DNA from: an uncultured Marinicella sp.
Lineage (GTDB): Bacteria > Pseudomonadota > Gammaproteobacteria > Xanthomonadales > Marinicellaceae
Assembly (NCBI GenBank): GCA_947502925.1
Contig: CANNBS010000001.1
Location: 744,001-808,000 of the forward strand
Length of the DNA stretch: 64,000 bases
Direction of reading: 5' to 3'
Below the pieces are notes generated by a model, which had not been told where the DNA came from, made no database searches, and was given only the letters and a program-made list of their open reading frames with translations. Positions 35,120 through 44,587 of the stretch are shown here, piece by piece. The translations under genes and the position numbers were made by a program. Position 1 is the first letter of the stretch, and each line of letters starts with the position of its first letter.

Positions 35120-37366
35120 TTAATGTATGCCTTTCATGCCTTTTTTCAACAGCGGGCTGAGTAACAACAGCACCAGACCAAAACCAACACCCAGATAGAG
35201 TAAGGTGGTCCACAGTTCATTGTATTTATCCAGCTGCTCAGACACAGTCAATGTCATCAGTTCTTGCTGATCCAATGCCGCAATTTTAGCCAGTAGCACG
35301 GCCACCACTTCGGACAGCGATGTCGCCAGGAACCAGACGCCCATGACCATGCTCACGACGCTCTTAATTGATAACTTGGTTACGGCAGAAAGACCCACCG
35401 GCGATAAGCTTAATTCGCCTGTTGTGTGTAATAAATAGGCCAGCATTAACCAAACCCAGGCCACTTTACCGGCTTCATCGGGTGTCAGCGCACCAATTAA
35501 TAATGCCCCAAAACCCAAGCCCACTTGAATCAGGCCTAAGGAAAATTTAACCGGGGTATTGGGATCCAGATTAACCCGTGCCAATTTCACCCACAGGGCG
35601 GCGAACAATGGCGCCAGGGTGAAGATAAACAGGGCGTTTAAGGATCCAAACTGTCCTGCCGTGGGTTCAATCACCAGATTTTCAACCTGACCATCGGCTA
35701 AACCACCCAAATGAAATAGGCCATAATAGGTACAAATAGCACCCACAATTAACATGGTCACCGCAATAATACTGATACTGGCGGCTGAAGAGGTGGCGTC
35801 TGTTTGGGTCAGGGTGGTGGCTTTATCGCGATTAAAGAAAAAACCGATTAAGATAAAGGCCAGCGCCATGGCTTTAACCACTGAAGTGAGCAGTAATAAA
35901 AAGATGCCCAAGTAAGAAAAGTAAGTAATCCATTCACCGCCAAACTGATAAATAACGACACCCAGTACCAACACGATATCAATCAGACCTGTTAACAAGG
36001 TCGGCATTAACACCGATTTGAGCGGGCTGTTATGAATACGGCGATAGGCATTGGCGGTTTTAAAACCAAAGCCGGCCACAGCAAAGGATATGGCTGCCAA
36101 CACATAAAAGATCCAGGCATCACCGCTGGTCAATTGTGCATTAATTAATCGGCGATCCACCACCCGATCAGCAAACAGTGTCATGGAGCTGGCCGACTGT
36201 TCAAATAAGGCCCAAAAAACGATGGTGGAGACAATTAAAAACATCAGCACAATCATCCGTGAATAACTTTCACCGGAGGTTTTTAAAAAGCCATAAATAC
36301 TAAAGGCAATAATCATGCCCAACAGCACATAAGCCAACGGCTCAATCCAGGTTTCAAATTGATTAAATAAAGCCACATGGCTTAATAAAGAATCCGGAAA
36401 GTGATCAATGGTAAAACCAATCACGGCCATCAGACCAAATAAGACAATCACGGTGGCAAAAATTTTAGCCAAACCGCGGTTTTGGTCTTCATTTTTATAA
36501 AACATGGCGTAATAGGTTAAACCCACCACAGACATGAGTAAAAATAGGTTTTGGGTGAAAAAGACAATGGCAATTTTCTGAACCAGAAACCAAACAAGAA
36601 TTAACGACAAGGTCGACAGGATATAAATACCCCACTCCTTATTAATTGGGCCTAAGAAAGATTCTTTTAAGACCTTGGGATTATTCGGCTCGGCATGACC
36701 GTACAGATATTTTTGACCCCATAAAAAGGTCACCAGGCCAATCAACATGCCCAAACCGGCGGCACCGAAACCATAACTCCAGCCGTAAGTCTCGCCCAAC
36801 CAGGCGCAGATGATGGTGGCCACAAATGAACCGATGTTAATACCCTGATAGAAAATCGTGAAACCTGAATCACGGCGCGGATCGTCTTCATGATACAACT
36901 TACCGACAATGGTGGAAATATTCGGTTTTAAGAAACCCACCCCTAAAACAATGAGCGCCAGGGCCAGATAAAAGACATTAATCGCAAAGTTATCACGAAT
37001 CACCTCGCCGGCGACCATGGTGGCTTTGGTGCCTTCCACCGCCATCAACAAGTGACCCATCACCAGTAAGATACCCCCGAAAATTACCGCCTTACGCATT
37101 CCCAGGTAGCGATCGGCCAATAAACCACCGACCAGCGGCAAAGCGTAGACTAAACCGGCATAAGCACCGACAATACCCAGACCGTTTTCATCGGTGAATA
37201 AATGGTATTTGGTTAAATACAGCAACAGCAGGTATTTCATGCCATAGAACGAAAACCGTTCCCATAATTCAGTGGCAAAACACACATATAAACCAATGGG
37301 GTGCCCCCATAAAGTCTTATAATCCTTGTCCTTTGCCAGGGCAGGATCAATTGTATCAGTCGTCAT
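35120..37366 (-). CDS. POT-family proton-coupled peptide transporter, extended form
   Basis: A 748-residue inner-membrane carrier for di- and tripeptides. The POT hallmarks are clear: ELWERFSFYGM (ExxERFxYY motif) near residue 33, and DSGFTIFYQGINIGSF (the FYxxINxG signature) near residue 167. About sixteen or more hydrophobic segments can be counted. Usual bacterial members have about 500 residues; the extra length lies mostly in the middle and includes additional hydrophobic helices. The C-terminal half ends with the typical HTTGELSLSPVGLS motif. It has its own terminator and faces a 547-base gap. Confidence 0.9.
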   Translation of the reverse strand: MTTDTIDPALAKDKDYKTLWGHPIGLYVCFATELWERFSFYGMKYLLLLYLTKYHLFTDENGLGIVGAYAGLVYALPLVGGLLADRYLGMRKAVIFGGILLVMGHLLMAVEGTKATMVAGEVIRDNFAINVFYLALALIVLGVGFLKPNISTIVGKLYHEDDPRRDSGFTIFYQGINIGSFVATIICAWLGETYGWSYGFGAAGLGMLIGLVTFLWGQKYLYGHAEPNNPKVLKESFLGPINKEWGIYILSTLSLILVWFLVQKIAIVFFTQNLFLLMSVVGLTYYAMFYKNEDQNRGLAKIFATVIVLFGLMAVIGFTIDHFPDSLLSHVALFNQFETWIEPLAYVLLGMIIAFSIYGFLKTSGESYSRMIVLMFLIVSTIVFWALFEQSASSMTLFADRVVDRRLINAQLTSGDAWIFYVLAAISFAVAGFGFKTANAYRRIHNSPLKSVLMPTLLTGLIDIVLVLGVVIYQFGGEWITYFSYLGIFLLLLTSVVKAMALAFILIGFFFNRDKATTLTQTDATSSAASISIIAVTMLIVGAICTYYGLFHLGGLADGQVENLVIEPTAGQFGSLNALFIFTLAPLFAALWVKLARVNLDPNTPVKFSLGLIQVGLGFGALLIGALTPDEAGKVAWVWLMLAYLLHTTGELSLSPVGLSAVTKLSIKSVVSMVMGVWFLATSLSEVVAVLLAKIAALDQQELMTLTVSEQLDKYNELWTTLLYLGVGFGLVLLLLSPLLKKGMKGIH

Positions 37367-37630
37367 CGATTCACTCCTCTAATTGTAAGTACCATTCATA
37401 CATGGGTGTATTGAGATTAAAACTGAATGCCATCCTGCCATCCAATTCACGAAAGGCATAAATGTTACCATAAAAAAAACACCGTCCGGTCGAATTATTT
37501 AACCCGATTATTTCATGTAACCGGTACAAAGCAGCCGTATTCAGTGAATCTAACAAAGAAATAGCTGTGTTTTAATTAATTACAGTTTGTACCTGAATGG
37601 TTGTATGAAAAAAATGGCTGCATATCTTGC

Positions 37631-37680
37631 ATAAATATCGCTTACAGCATATGAATAAATATGCTTGAAGCGATATTTAT
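37631..37680. repeat. 50-bp palindrome
   Basis: ATAAATATCGCTT (37631-37643) and AAGCGATATTTAT (37668-37680) pair perfectly, and inside them AGCATAT and ATATGCT pair again around GAATAA. No T tract follows. Could be a cruciform, a dimeric regulator site or a dispersed repeat. Confidence 0.75.
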
Positions 37681-37781
37681 ACAATCTATTTTGCCATTTT
37701 GTCCCTAAATTCCATTCTTACATGAAATATTCGGGTTAGCGAGTTTGTAACGAAATTAAGTGCTTCATATTTAATAAAAAC

Positions 37782-37795
37782 AATGAATGTTCATT
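37782..37795. promoter_or_regulatory. TetR-type operator candidate upstream of the SDR gene
   Basis: AATGAATGTTCATT is a perfect 6-2-6 inverted repeat, the kind bound by TetR/FadR-like repressors. It lies about 120 bases before the SDR start. No regulator gene is adjacent. Confidence 0.35.
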
Positions 37796-37913
37796 AAGAA
37801 TGTCACTTTCACAAAAAATGGAAAAATGGACCGCCCGATCAAAGCATTTTAAAATATTTATTTATCCATGCCAGGAAACTGTTAAAATTCAAACACATTG
37901 ATGAGAGGCTGAC

Positions 37914-38597
37914 ATGGATAAATACCAACAACTGAACGGAAAAACCATTTTCTTAACCGGTGCTTGTGGCGGATTGGGTTCTGCTTTGGCCCTGCAATTA
38001 TCACGGCAAAACGTTAACTTAATCATCAGTGACAAAAATTCCAAAGCCCTGGATCGACTCTGTGACGAGCTGGTGAAACGTGATTGTCCGGAACCCGTTA
38101 TTTATCCGATGAACCTGGTTGGTGCCACCCCCAATGATTACATTAAACTGGCCAAACAATTAGAAACCCATTTTAAAAAATTAGACGGCCTGATTCACAC
38201 AGCCGTCGAATTTAGCAGCTTATCTCCTTTTATATTGTATGAAGCTTCGCGCTGGCTGAAAGAAATGCAGGTCAACGTCAATTCCCCGATATTCTTAACC
38301 CAAGCGCTGTTGCCGCTATTATTAAAAGCCAAAGGCCATATCATTTTTACACTGGATGATTTAGACATGACTGCTAAAGCCTACTGGGGGCAATATGGAG
38401 TCGGTAAAGCCGCCATCGGGCAGTTCGCCAAAATACTCGGCCAGGAATGCGAAAACCAGGGCGTTAAAGTCAGCACCCTGACCCCACCACCAATGCCCAC
38501 TTCTTTGCGCGCCAAAGTCTGGCCGTCAGAAGACGCCTCAAAACTCAATAAACCCACTGAAGTCGCATATCAATACCTGGATGAATTACTGAAATAA
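37914..38597 (+). CDS. Short-chain dehydrogenase/reductase (YciK-like)
   Basis: A 227-residue NAD(P)-dependent oxidoreductase. The cofactor motif TGxxxGxG is TGACGGLG (about 16-23) and the catalytic YxxxK is YGVGK (about 161-165). FTLDDLDMTAKAYWGQYGVGKAA matches the YciK type rather than FabG in pattern (D in place of S for the catalytic Ser region), so activity is uncertain. GAGAGG provides a good ribosome-binding site for the ATG. It converges on the saccharopine-dehydrogenase-like gene with a 12-base overlap. Confidence 0.85.
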   Translation: MDKYQQLNGKTIFLTGACGGLGSALALQLSRQNVNLIISDKNSKALDRLCDELVKRDCPEPVIYPMNLVGATPNDYIKLAKQLETHFKKLDGLIHTAVEFSSLSPFILYEASRWLKEMQVNVNSPIFLTQALLPLLLKAKGHIIFTLDDLDMTAKAYWGQYGVGKAAIGQFAKILGQECENQGVKVSTLTPPPMPTSLRAKVWPSEDASKLNKPTEVAYQYLDELLK

Positions 38598-39674
38598 ACT
38601 CACTTTGTTGATGACAACATTTCTGTTGGCGAGATCAGCCGTAATCTGTCTGAAATACGATATCTCCTGGCCCAAATGCTCAGGTGCCATAATACCCGGC
38701 TTTAAAGAATTGTTTAACATTAAACGAGCCACCGCGGCGCAGGTGTAGCCGGTGGTTCTGGCCATGGAGCTGATGTTATTTTCGGTATCGAAATAGTCAA
38801 TCATGCGGTATTTTTCACTGTTTTGTTGACCGTCTTGAACACCTTTGACTCGGATTTCCAACACCGTTAAATCTTGTTCACCGGGTTTAAACTGCCATTG
38901 CTGTTGCAGAACCTGAGCCGTGCTGTCGCGGTGTTTATCATCAAAAAAGCCGGCGGATTTTAATTGTGAAATAAACCGGGCGTGACCGGGATAGCGGATG
39001 GTTTTTTCCGCCATGGTCGGAATATCAACGGTATCCAATAAAGACCGCAAACCATCGGTGTTAAAGGCTTCTAAATCACCGATTCCGGGCACATAAAGTG
39101 TTTCAGTTTCTGTTAATGCCGGCAAGGTCAAAGCCTGTCCGTTGCGCCGCATCCGTGCCGGTCGGGTGTATTCTTCCATCACATCTAAAGGTGCAAACGG
39201 TGCTTTGTACTGAAAGGGCAGTATTCGTTCAACCGGTAAACCACCCACCAAACACACCAGCTCATCCACCTGATCATAGGTGGCGACAAAATGCCCGGCA
39301 AATAAATTGGTTAAACCCGGTGCCAGACCCATATCAACAACGGCTGTGGCGCCGTGTTGTTTGGCCAATTCATCCAGATGTAATGGGTCTTCGGTAAAAA
39401 ATGAAATATCCACAATCGATTGACCGGTTTCGAGCACCGCTTTTAACGCCTGAAATCCCAAAACACTGGGCAAAGCCCCGACCACCAAATCAAAATCTGA
39501 AACGGCCTTTTGTAAAGCCGCTTTATCGGTGACGTCCAGTTGTTTAAATTCAATACCGGACGCTAAATCATCGGGTTTTTGTATATCAGCCAAACAAACC
39601 GTATGATCTTCACTTAAATTTAAAGCAATCACCCGTCCGATACGTCCACCGCCTAAAACAATTATTTTTTTCAT
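38586..39674 (-). CDS. Saccharopine dehydrogenase-family oxidoreductase
   Basis: A 362-residue protein with an N-terminal Rossmann fold (IIVLGGGRIGRVIALNL) and the family's catalytic domain afterwards (MGLAPGLTNLFAGHF, GGLPVERILPFQYKAPFAPLDVMEEYTRPA). It is most like the lysine/saccharopine dehydrogenases of the LYS9-like group that act on small amino acids. No lysine or proline biosynthetic genes are adjacent, so the substrate is open. The start overlaps the stop of pgpA (ATGA at 39671-39674). Confidence 0.85.
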   Translation of the reverse strand: MKKIIVLGGGRIGRVIALNLSEDHTVCLADIQKPDDLASGIEFKQLDVTDKAALQKAVSDFDLVVGALPSVLGFQALKAVLETGQSIVDISFFTEDPLHLDELAKQHGATAVVDMGLAPGLTNLFAGHFVATYDQVDELVCLVGGLPVERILPFQYKAPFAPLDVMEEYTRPARMRRNGQALTLPALTETETLYVPGIGDLEAFNTDGLRSLLDTVDIPTMAEKTIRYPGHARFISQLKSAGFFDDKHRDSTAQVLQQQWQFKPGEQDLTVLEIRVKGVQDGQQNSEKYRMIDYFDTENNISSMARTTGYTCAAVARLMLNNSLKPGIMAPEHLGQEISYFRQITADLANRNVVINKVSLFQ

Positions 39675-40144
39675 AATAAATATCCCAGCACCATTAACAC
39701 TAACCAGGCATACAACCCGGCCACCACATCATCAATCATCACGCCAAAGCCACCGGAGACTTTTTTGTCAATCCAGCCAATGGGAAAGGGTTTCACGATA
39801 TCAAACAAGCGAAACAGGATAAAACCGGCCAAAATCCACTGCCACTCAAACGGCACCAGCCACATGGTCAGCCAAAAGCCGACAAACTCATCCCAGACAA
39901 TACCGCCATGGTCATGCACGCCCAGGGTTTCACCGGCCCGGCCACAAATCCAGACGCCGCCGATAAATGCCGCCACCACCATAGCCAGATACATGAAAGG
40001 CGGCAAAGTTTGTAAGGCCACATATAAAGGAATCGCCATTAGTGTGCCGAAAGTCCCGGGTGCCACCGGCGCCAAGCCACTGCCAAAACCAAAGGCCAGA
40101 AAGCCCGATGGTGTGGTTAGGGCAATTTTCTGTGTTTTATTCAT
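39671..40144 (-). CDS. pgpA: Phosphatidylglycerophosphatase A
   Basis: A 157-residue inner-membrane enzyme that removes phosphate from phosphatidylglycerol phosphate to give phosphatidylglycerol. The conserved FGFGSGLAPVAPGTFGTL, the acidic WDEFVG and MIDDVVAG segments with the catalytic Asp/Glu are all present. Four hydrophobic segments. It follows thiL after 12 bases, the common order thiL-pgpA. Confidence 0.94.
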   Translation of the reverse strand: MNKTQKIALTTPSGFLAFGFGSGLAPVAPGTFGTLMAIPLYVALQTLPPFMYLAMVVAAFIGGVWICGRAGETLGVHDHGGIVWDEFVGFWLTMWLVPFEWQWILAGFILFRLFDIVKPFPIGWIDKKVSGGFGVMIDDVVAGLYAWLVLMVLGYLL

Positions 40145-40156
40145 AATTCGTGTCGT

Positions 40157-41071
40157 TTACCCAAAATGATCAAAACCCGATTGTTTAACATCAAGCGTTT
40201 GGCCGTTTTCATAAACGCTGACACCAGCATCACCTGTTTTCATGTGACCAATCACAGCACAATCAGCCGGTAATTTATTGGCATCCTTAGGTGCAAGGGT
40301 GAAACACAGCTGATAATCATCACCTCCGGCCAACACATAATCGCGCCATTGCGGGTCGTGTTTAATGGCTTTGAGAACAGGTATTTTTTCTAAATCAATA
40401 TGTGCGGCCAAACACGAGGCCTCGCAAATATGCCCTAAATCCGCCACTAAACCATCGGAGACATCGATCATCGCATGGGCATAATCTTTGACGGATTCAG
40501 AGATATCAAAACGTGGAATAGGACGTTTAAGCTGGGTATCGCAATCTTCATTCTGGCCCGGGTTATTCAGCGCAAAGGCCGCCGATCCTAACTCACCGCT
40601 GACCACAATCAGGTCACCGGCTTTTGCACTACAGCGTTTTTTTGGTTGCGATGACAAACCCAAAACAGTAAAGCCAATGGTTAACGGCCCGGATGTGGTG
40701 TCGCCACCAATCAGTTCCACCTGATACTGTCCAAGTAATTCACCGACACCTCGTTTAAAACCGGTTAACCACTGCTCCTCAATCTCAGGCAGCGTTAAGT
40801 TCATTAAGAGCCACTTGGGCTGCGCCGCCATCGCGGCCATATCACTTAAGTTCACCGCCAGTGCCTTATAACCAATGTCTTCAGGCTTATCCTGTTCAAG
40901 AAAATGTCGGCCGGCCACCAGGGTATCGGTGGCGAGCACGATTTTTTGGCCTGCTGAGATTAATTGAGGGTCGAGGACTGCGGCATCATCACCGATACCC
41001 AAAGCCACTGCCTGGTTCTGATTCTGAACCAGCGATTGCAGTTGTTTAATGAGTTCAAATTCGTTAATCAC
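40157..41071 (-). CDS. thiL: Thiamine-monophosphate kinase
   Basis: A 304-residue kinase that makes thiamine diphosphate from thiamine monophosphate. The N-terminal EFELIKQL, the metal-binding GIGDDAAVL and the later GGDDYQLCFT and MIDVSDGLVADLGHI are the ThiL signatures. It overlaps nusB by ATGA (41068-41071). No other thiamine gene is near. Confidence 0.95.
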   Translation of the reverse strand: MINEFELIKQLQSLVQNQNQAVALGIGDDAAVLDPQLISAGQKIVLATDTLVAGRHFLEQDKPEDIGYKALAVNLSDMAAMAAQPKWLLMNLTLPEIEEQWLTGFKRGVGELLGQYQVELIGGDTTSGPLTIGFTVLGLSSQPKKRCSAKAGDLIVVSGELGSAAFALNNPGQNEDCDTQLKRPIPRFDISESVKDYAHAMIDVSDGLVADLGHICEASCLAAHIDLEKIPVLKAIKHDPQWRDYVLAGGDDYQLCFTLAPKDANKLPADCAVIGHMKTGDAGVSVYENGQTLDVKQSGFDHFG

Positions 41072-41526
41072 ACACCCAGTTCATTGGGGCGTGTTTGCGC
41101 GGCGACTTGTTTTAACACACCATTGACAAAACTATGCCCGCCTTCGGCGCCGAATTCTGTGGTGAGAATGACCGCTTCATTAATCACCACTTTAAAAGGT
41201 GTTTCAATACTTTGTGATAATTCATAAGCTGCCACCAGTAAGACCGCATATTCCACCGCACCTAAAGAGGTTTTTTCTCTGCCTAGATGCGGGTCAATTA
41301 ACGCTTCCAGTGCCGTTCGGTTGGCCGCAATGTAGTGTAAGGCTTTTTCAAAAAACGCCATATCGACTTTTTTAAAGTCCTGTTCTTCGATAAATTGCTT
41401 AATTACAGAAGACACCGATTCATCGTTGTAATGCATCTGATACAAGGCTTGTACCAGGCGCTTACGGGCTCGGTGCTTGCGCGCCAGCGGCTCAGGTAAG
41501 CGTTTATTTTTTCTGTGTTGGGTCAT
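41068..41526 (-). CDS. nusB: Transcription antitermination factor NusB
   Basis: A 152-residue all-helical factor that binds rRNA boxA together with NusE. ARKHRARKRLVQALYQM at the start and VINEAVILTTEFGAEGGHSFVNGVL near the end are typical. The ATG at 41526 (MTQHRKNKRL) was chosen because it follows the glyA stop; an in-frame ATG at 41562 would overlap glyA. glyA-nusB-thiL-pgpA form one transcript. Confidence 0.95.
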   Translation of the reverse strand: MTQHRKNKRLPEPLARKHRARKRLVQALYQMHYNDESVSSVIKQFIEEQDFKKVDMAFFEKALHYIAANRTALEALIDPHLGREKTSLGAVEYAVLLVAAYELSQSIETPFKVVINEAVILTTEFGAEGGHSFVNGVLKQVAAQTRPNELGV

Positions 41527-41534
41527 AGCCTGTC

Positions 41535-42788
41535 CTATCCGTAAACCGGGTGTTGCTGGCATAGTTGCGCCACATTTTCTTTTACTTTCATCAGTACGGC
41601 ATCGTTGTCCATGTCTTCCAGAATATCACATATCCAGTGGGCAATGGCACTAAAATCCGCCGCATCAAAACCACGTGTGGTGCCCGCCGGTGTGCCAATG
41701 CGCAGACCGCTGGTGACAAAAGGTGAGCGTGGGTCATTCGGCACCGCATTTTTATTAACTGTGATGTGGGCTTCACCCAGACGTGCTTCGGCGTCTTTAC
41801 CGGTGATGTCTTTGTCCACCAAATCCAATAAGAACAAATGATTTTCAGGAACGCCGGAAACCACCTTAAAGCCCCGATCCATAAAGACCTGCGCCATGGC
41901 CTGGGCATTGTTAACGACGTTTTGTTGGTAGGTTTTAAATTCAGGCTGCAAAGCCTCATTAAAAGCGGTGGCTTTGGCGGCAATTACATGCATTAAAGGC
42001 CCGCCCTGAATCCCCGGGAATACCAGAGAATTGAGTTTTTTCTCAATATCCTTATTTGCTCTGGCCAGGATAATACCGCCACGCGGTCCACGCAGGGTTT
42101 TATGGGTGGTGGACGTGGTAACATCGGCGATATTTACCGGCGAAGGATAGACACCTGCGGCGACCAAACCGGCCACATGGGCCATATCCACCATAAAATA
42201 AGCACCCACTTCATCAGCAATGTCTCTGAACTTTTGCCAGTCGATGCGCTTTGAATAGGCTGAAAAACCGCCAATAATCATTTTCGGTTGATGTTTTTTC
42301 GCCATAGCCCGGACTTCGGCAAAATCAATCTTACCGGTGGCTTCATCAATACCGTATTGCACAGCGTTATAGAGTTTGCCCGACATATTCACCGGTGAAC
42401 CGTGGGTTAAATGCCCACCGTGGGCTAATGACATCCCCAAAATGGTGTCGCCGGGTTCTAACAAGGCCATATAAACCGCCTGATTAGCCTGTGAGCCTGA
42501 ATGCGGCTGGACGTTGGCGTAGTCTGCATCGAACAGTTTTTTCACCCGTTCAATGGCCAGATTTTCGGCCACATCCACATACTCGCATCCACCATAATAT
42601 CTACGACCGGGATAGCCTTCAGCGTATTTATTGGTTAACTGAGAACCTTGTGCCTGCATCACGGCAGGTGAGGTGTAATTTTCTGAAGCAATCAGTTCAA
42701 TGTGATCTTCCTGGCGTTTATTTTCCTGCGCAATGGCCGCCATTAAATCAGGATCGGTTTTGTCTAAGGTTTGGGTCTTGCTGAACAT
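41535..42788 (-). CDS. glyA: Serine hydroxymethyltransferase
   Basis: A 417-residue PLP enzyme that converts serine and tetrahydrofolate to glycine and methylene-tetrahydrofolate. The PLP lysine is in [15 protein letters not shown] (about 229), and [14 protein letters not shown] and [15 protein letters not shown] are diagnostic. It heads the glyA-nusB-thiL-pgpA group. Confidence 0.97.
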   Translation of the reverse strand: MFSKTQTLDKTDPDLMAAIAQENKRQEDHIELIASENYTSPAVMQAQGSQLTNKYAEGYPGRRYYGGCEYVDVAENLAIERVKKLFDADYANVQPHSGSQANQAVYMALLEPGDTILGMSLAHGGHLTHGSPVNMSGKLYNAVQYGIDEATGKIDFAEVRAMAKKHQPKMIIGGFSAYSKRIDWQKFRDIADEVGAYFMVDMAHVAGLVAAGVYPSPVNIADVTTSTTHKTLRGPRGGIILARANKDIEKKLNSLVFPGIQGGPLMHVIAAKATAFNEALQPEFKTYQQNVVNNAQAMAQVFMDRGFKVVSGVPENHLFLLDLVDKDITGKDAEARLGEAHITVNKNAVPNDPRSPFVTSGLRIGTPAGTTRGFDAADFSAIAHWICDILEDMDNDAVLMKVKENVAQLCQQHPVYG

Positions 42789-42838
42789 AATGATTTTAAG
42801 GTGACAACTATAAAGCGGCTATTTTCGCATAAGACGTG

Positions 42839-42844
42839 ATTATA
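42839..42844 (-). promoter_or_regulatory. -10 element of glyA
   Basis: TATAAT on the minus strand, 50 bases before the glyA ATG, with only a weak -35 that would fall in the hemJ end. Confidence 0.4.
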
Positions 42845-42856
42845 CGCACGCCTGTT

Positions 42857-43288
42857 TCAAAAAGGCTTGGCAATTACCAGGTAGATAACCACCAATAAAA
42901 TAATCGCAGGGACTTCATTAAAATAACGGAACCACACATGACTGCGCTTTTGCGTACCGGCCACAAACTGACGGTGGATGGTAAAGCAATAATAATGATA
43001 GGCAATGAGCACCGCCACCAACACCATCTTAGCGATAAACCAGCCTTGTTGTACATAAGTCAACCAGGCTGCACCCGCCAGAGAATAGACCAGTAATACC
43101 GCGGAAATCACCGTGCCCCACAGCGTAAAGCGCATCATTTTTATTAACCTCGACTGCAAACCGGTCAACAATGCTTTATCACTGTTGCTTTTGGCCATGG
43201 CATGATTGACAAACAACCTGGGCAAATAAAACAAACAGGCAAACCAGCTCACCACAAAAAACAGATGTATGGATTTTATTATTAACAT
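42857..43288 (-). CDS. hemJ: Protoporphyrinogen IX oxidase HemJ (CopD-like)
   Basis: A 143-residue four-helix membrane protein of the HemJ type, which oxidises protoporphyrinogen IX to protoporphyrin IX in heme synthesis. IKSIHLFFVVSWFACLFYLPRL (with the conserved His and the basic-acid pattern at the helix ends) and MMRFTLWGTVIS are typical. The ATG at 43288 (MLIIKSIHLF) matches family starts; an in-frame ATG at 43378 would overlap the divergent gene. Confidence 0.9.
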   Translation of the reverse strand: MLIIKSIHLFFVVSWFACLFYLPRLFVNHAMAKSNSDKALLTGLQSRLIKMMRFTLWGTVISAVLLVYSLAGAAWLTYVQQGWFIAKMVLVAVLIAYHYYCFTIHRQFVAGTQKRSHVWFRYFNEVPAIILLVVIYLVIAKPF

Positions 43289-43314
43289 GCGAAAACTCGT
43301 CCACCACAGGCAAA

Positions 43315-43323
43315 TGGTATAAT
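43315..43323 (+). promoter_or_regulatory. Extended -10 promoter of the DUF6776-bactofilin cluster
   Basis: TGGTATAAT (TGn plus a perfect TATAAT) ends 8 bases before the TTG start at 43332. Transcription would begin about 2 bases before the start codon, so the mRNA may be leaderless. Confidence 0.6.
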
Positions 43324-43331
43324 GCCCTTTT

Positions 43332-44135
43332 TTGTCTAAAACAGCAACCAAAGTGCCCAAAAAAACACCCCAGTACATTATTCAGACCAATGAAGAACAG
43401 CAGTCTTTTATTCGCCGGCATTGGCTGCTGGTCACTTTAGTCGCTTTAATTATCGCGGCCTTTTTCTATGGTCGCTATTACGATATCGACGTATTAAAGG
43501 CTTTTAAAGGTCAAAAGCAGACTTGGACTGAAGTCAACCAACGTCTCAGTGACGAAAACGAACAGCAATCGGCTATCATCAGTCGTTTACAAACCGAACT
43601 GAAAGTCAAAGATCAGGCGTTACAAACGCTCAAACTGGATTTGGATCAGCTGAACCAGGAAATTATAAAACTCAAAGCGGATGTGGGGTTTTATGAAAAT
43701 CTGCTAAGCCACAAAGATAACATCAAAACCCTGCGGGTTTTTGAAGCCCTGGCCAAACCCGTGGCTAATTACATTCAGCTTAAAATTGTTCTGGCACAAA
43801 AGCTGGAAAAAGCCCGCACTAAATCAGGAACATTAAATGTGAACTTAATGGGCATTAAAGATGACAAAGCTGAGCAAATTGATTTAATTAAGCAATTTGA
43901 ACTGGACAACAACTTTTCCTTTAAATATTTTCAAATTAAGAATTATGCCATCACTTTACCCGACGGTTTCATTCCAACCACACTTTTAGTAGAATTACAG
44001 AGCAAAGATAACCGTCCGAACACTGTGACAGAACGCATTGCCTGGCAAGATGTTTGGCAGGCAAACAGCGTCGAAGAAGATAACCAGACATCGCCTAACG
44101 CACAACCCAACGTTGATTCAACAGAATCAATTTAA
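43332..44135 (+). CDS. DUF6776-like membrane protein with coiled coil
   Basis: A 267-residue protein with one membrane helix (about 29-47, WLLVTLVALIIAAFFYG), a coiled coil (about 70-115: QRLSDENEQQSAIISRLQ...), and a beta-rich C-terminal domain. This layout matches the family found next to bactofilin genes in other gammaproteobacteria. The start is a TTG at 43332; a GTG at 43353 would fit equally, with no Shine-Dalgarno for either. It is upstream of bactofilin by 5 bases and might help to place bactofilin polymers. Confidence 0.75.
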   Translation: MSKTATKVPKKTPQYIIQTNEEQQSFIRRHWLLVTLVALIIAAFFYGRYYDIDVLKAFKGQKQTWTEVNQRLSDENEQQSAIISRLQTELKVKDQALQTLKLDLDQLNQEIIKLKADVGFYENLLSHKDNIKTLRVFEALAKPVANYIQLKIVLAQKLEKARTKSGTLNVNLMGIKDDKAEQIDLIKQFELDNNFSFKYFQIKNYAITLPDGFIPTTLLVELQSKDNRPNTVTERIAWQDVWQANSVEEDNQTSPNAQPNVDSTESI

Positions 44136-44140
44136 CAATC

Positions 44141-44587
44141 ATGTTTAGTAAAAAAACCAAACCAGAGAAAACCATGGCACAAAGCAACCAAAAACAATTA
44201 GATACCCTGATCGGCCAAAGTACCCGATTAAAAGGCGACATGACCTTTAATGGCATGATGCACTTAGATGGACACGTTGAAGGTTCGATTATCGCCGAAA
44301 ATGATAACGATACCCTGACCATCAGTGAAAATGGCCGTGTTAAAGGCACCATTAAAGCCGGTAACCTGGTCATTAACGGCACCATTGACGGTGATATCAC
44401 CGCCACCGGTAAAATTGAGGTACTCAGTCAGGCGCGTATCAGCGGTAATATTTATTATGTCAATATTGAAATGGAAACCGGCTCACAGGTAAATGGTCAA
44501 CTCATCTATCAAGGTGGCGAGGTGACCCATATCAATAAGCATGACAACAATAAAGACAAACAACACAAAGAACAAAAACATGAGTGA
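44141..44587 (+). CDS. Bactofilin
   Basis: A 148-residue bactofilin. The core is a run of short beta repeats ([42 protein letters not shown]) forming a right-handed beta solenoid that polymerises into filaments for cell shape, division or appendage placement. A hydrophilic tail rich in Lys, His and Asn (about 125-148) follows. The end overlaps the erpA start by 8 bases. ATG 44174 (MAQSNQKQ) is a later start option. Confidence 0.9.
   Translation: MFSKKTKPEKTMAQSNQKQLDTLIGQSTRLKGDMTFNGMMHLDGHVEGSIIAENDNDTLTISENGRVKGTIKAGNLVINGTIDGDITATGKIEVLSQARISGNIYYVNIEMETGSQVNGQLIYQGGEVTHINKHDNNKDKQHKEQKHE

Larger units (their letters stand above)
37367..37913. other. 547-base intergenic region between POT transporter and SDR genes
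   Basis: AT-rich and divergent. It contains a 50-bp palindrome (37631-37680) and a 14-bp operator-like inverted repeat (37782-37795). I see no convincing gene; one 61-codon frame near the left edge lacks a ribosome-binding site. Confidence 0.7.

Noticed and set aside
37371..37556. A 61-codon open frame on the minus strand just before the POT transporter
   Set aside because: No Shine-Dalgarno, no recognisable domain and no support beyond its being open; more likely chance.
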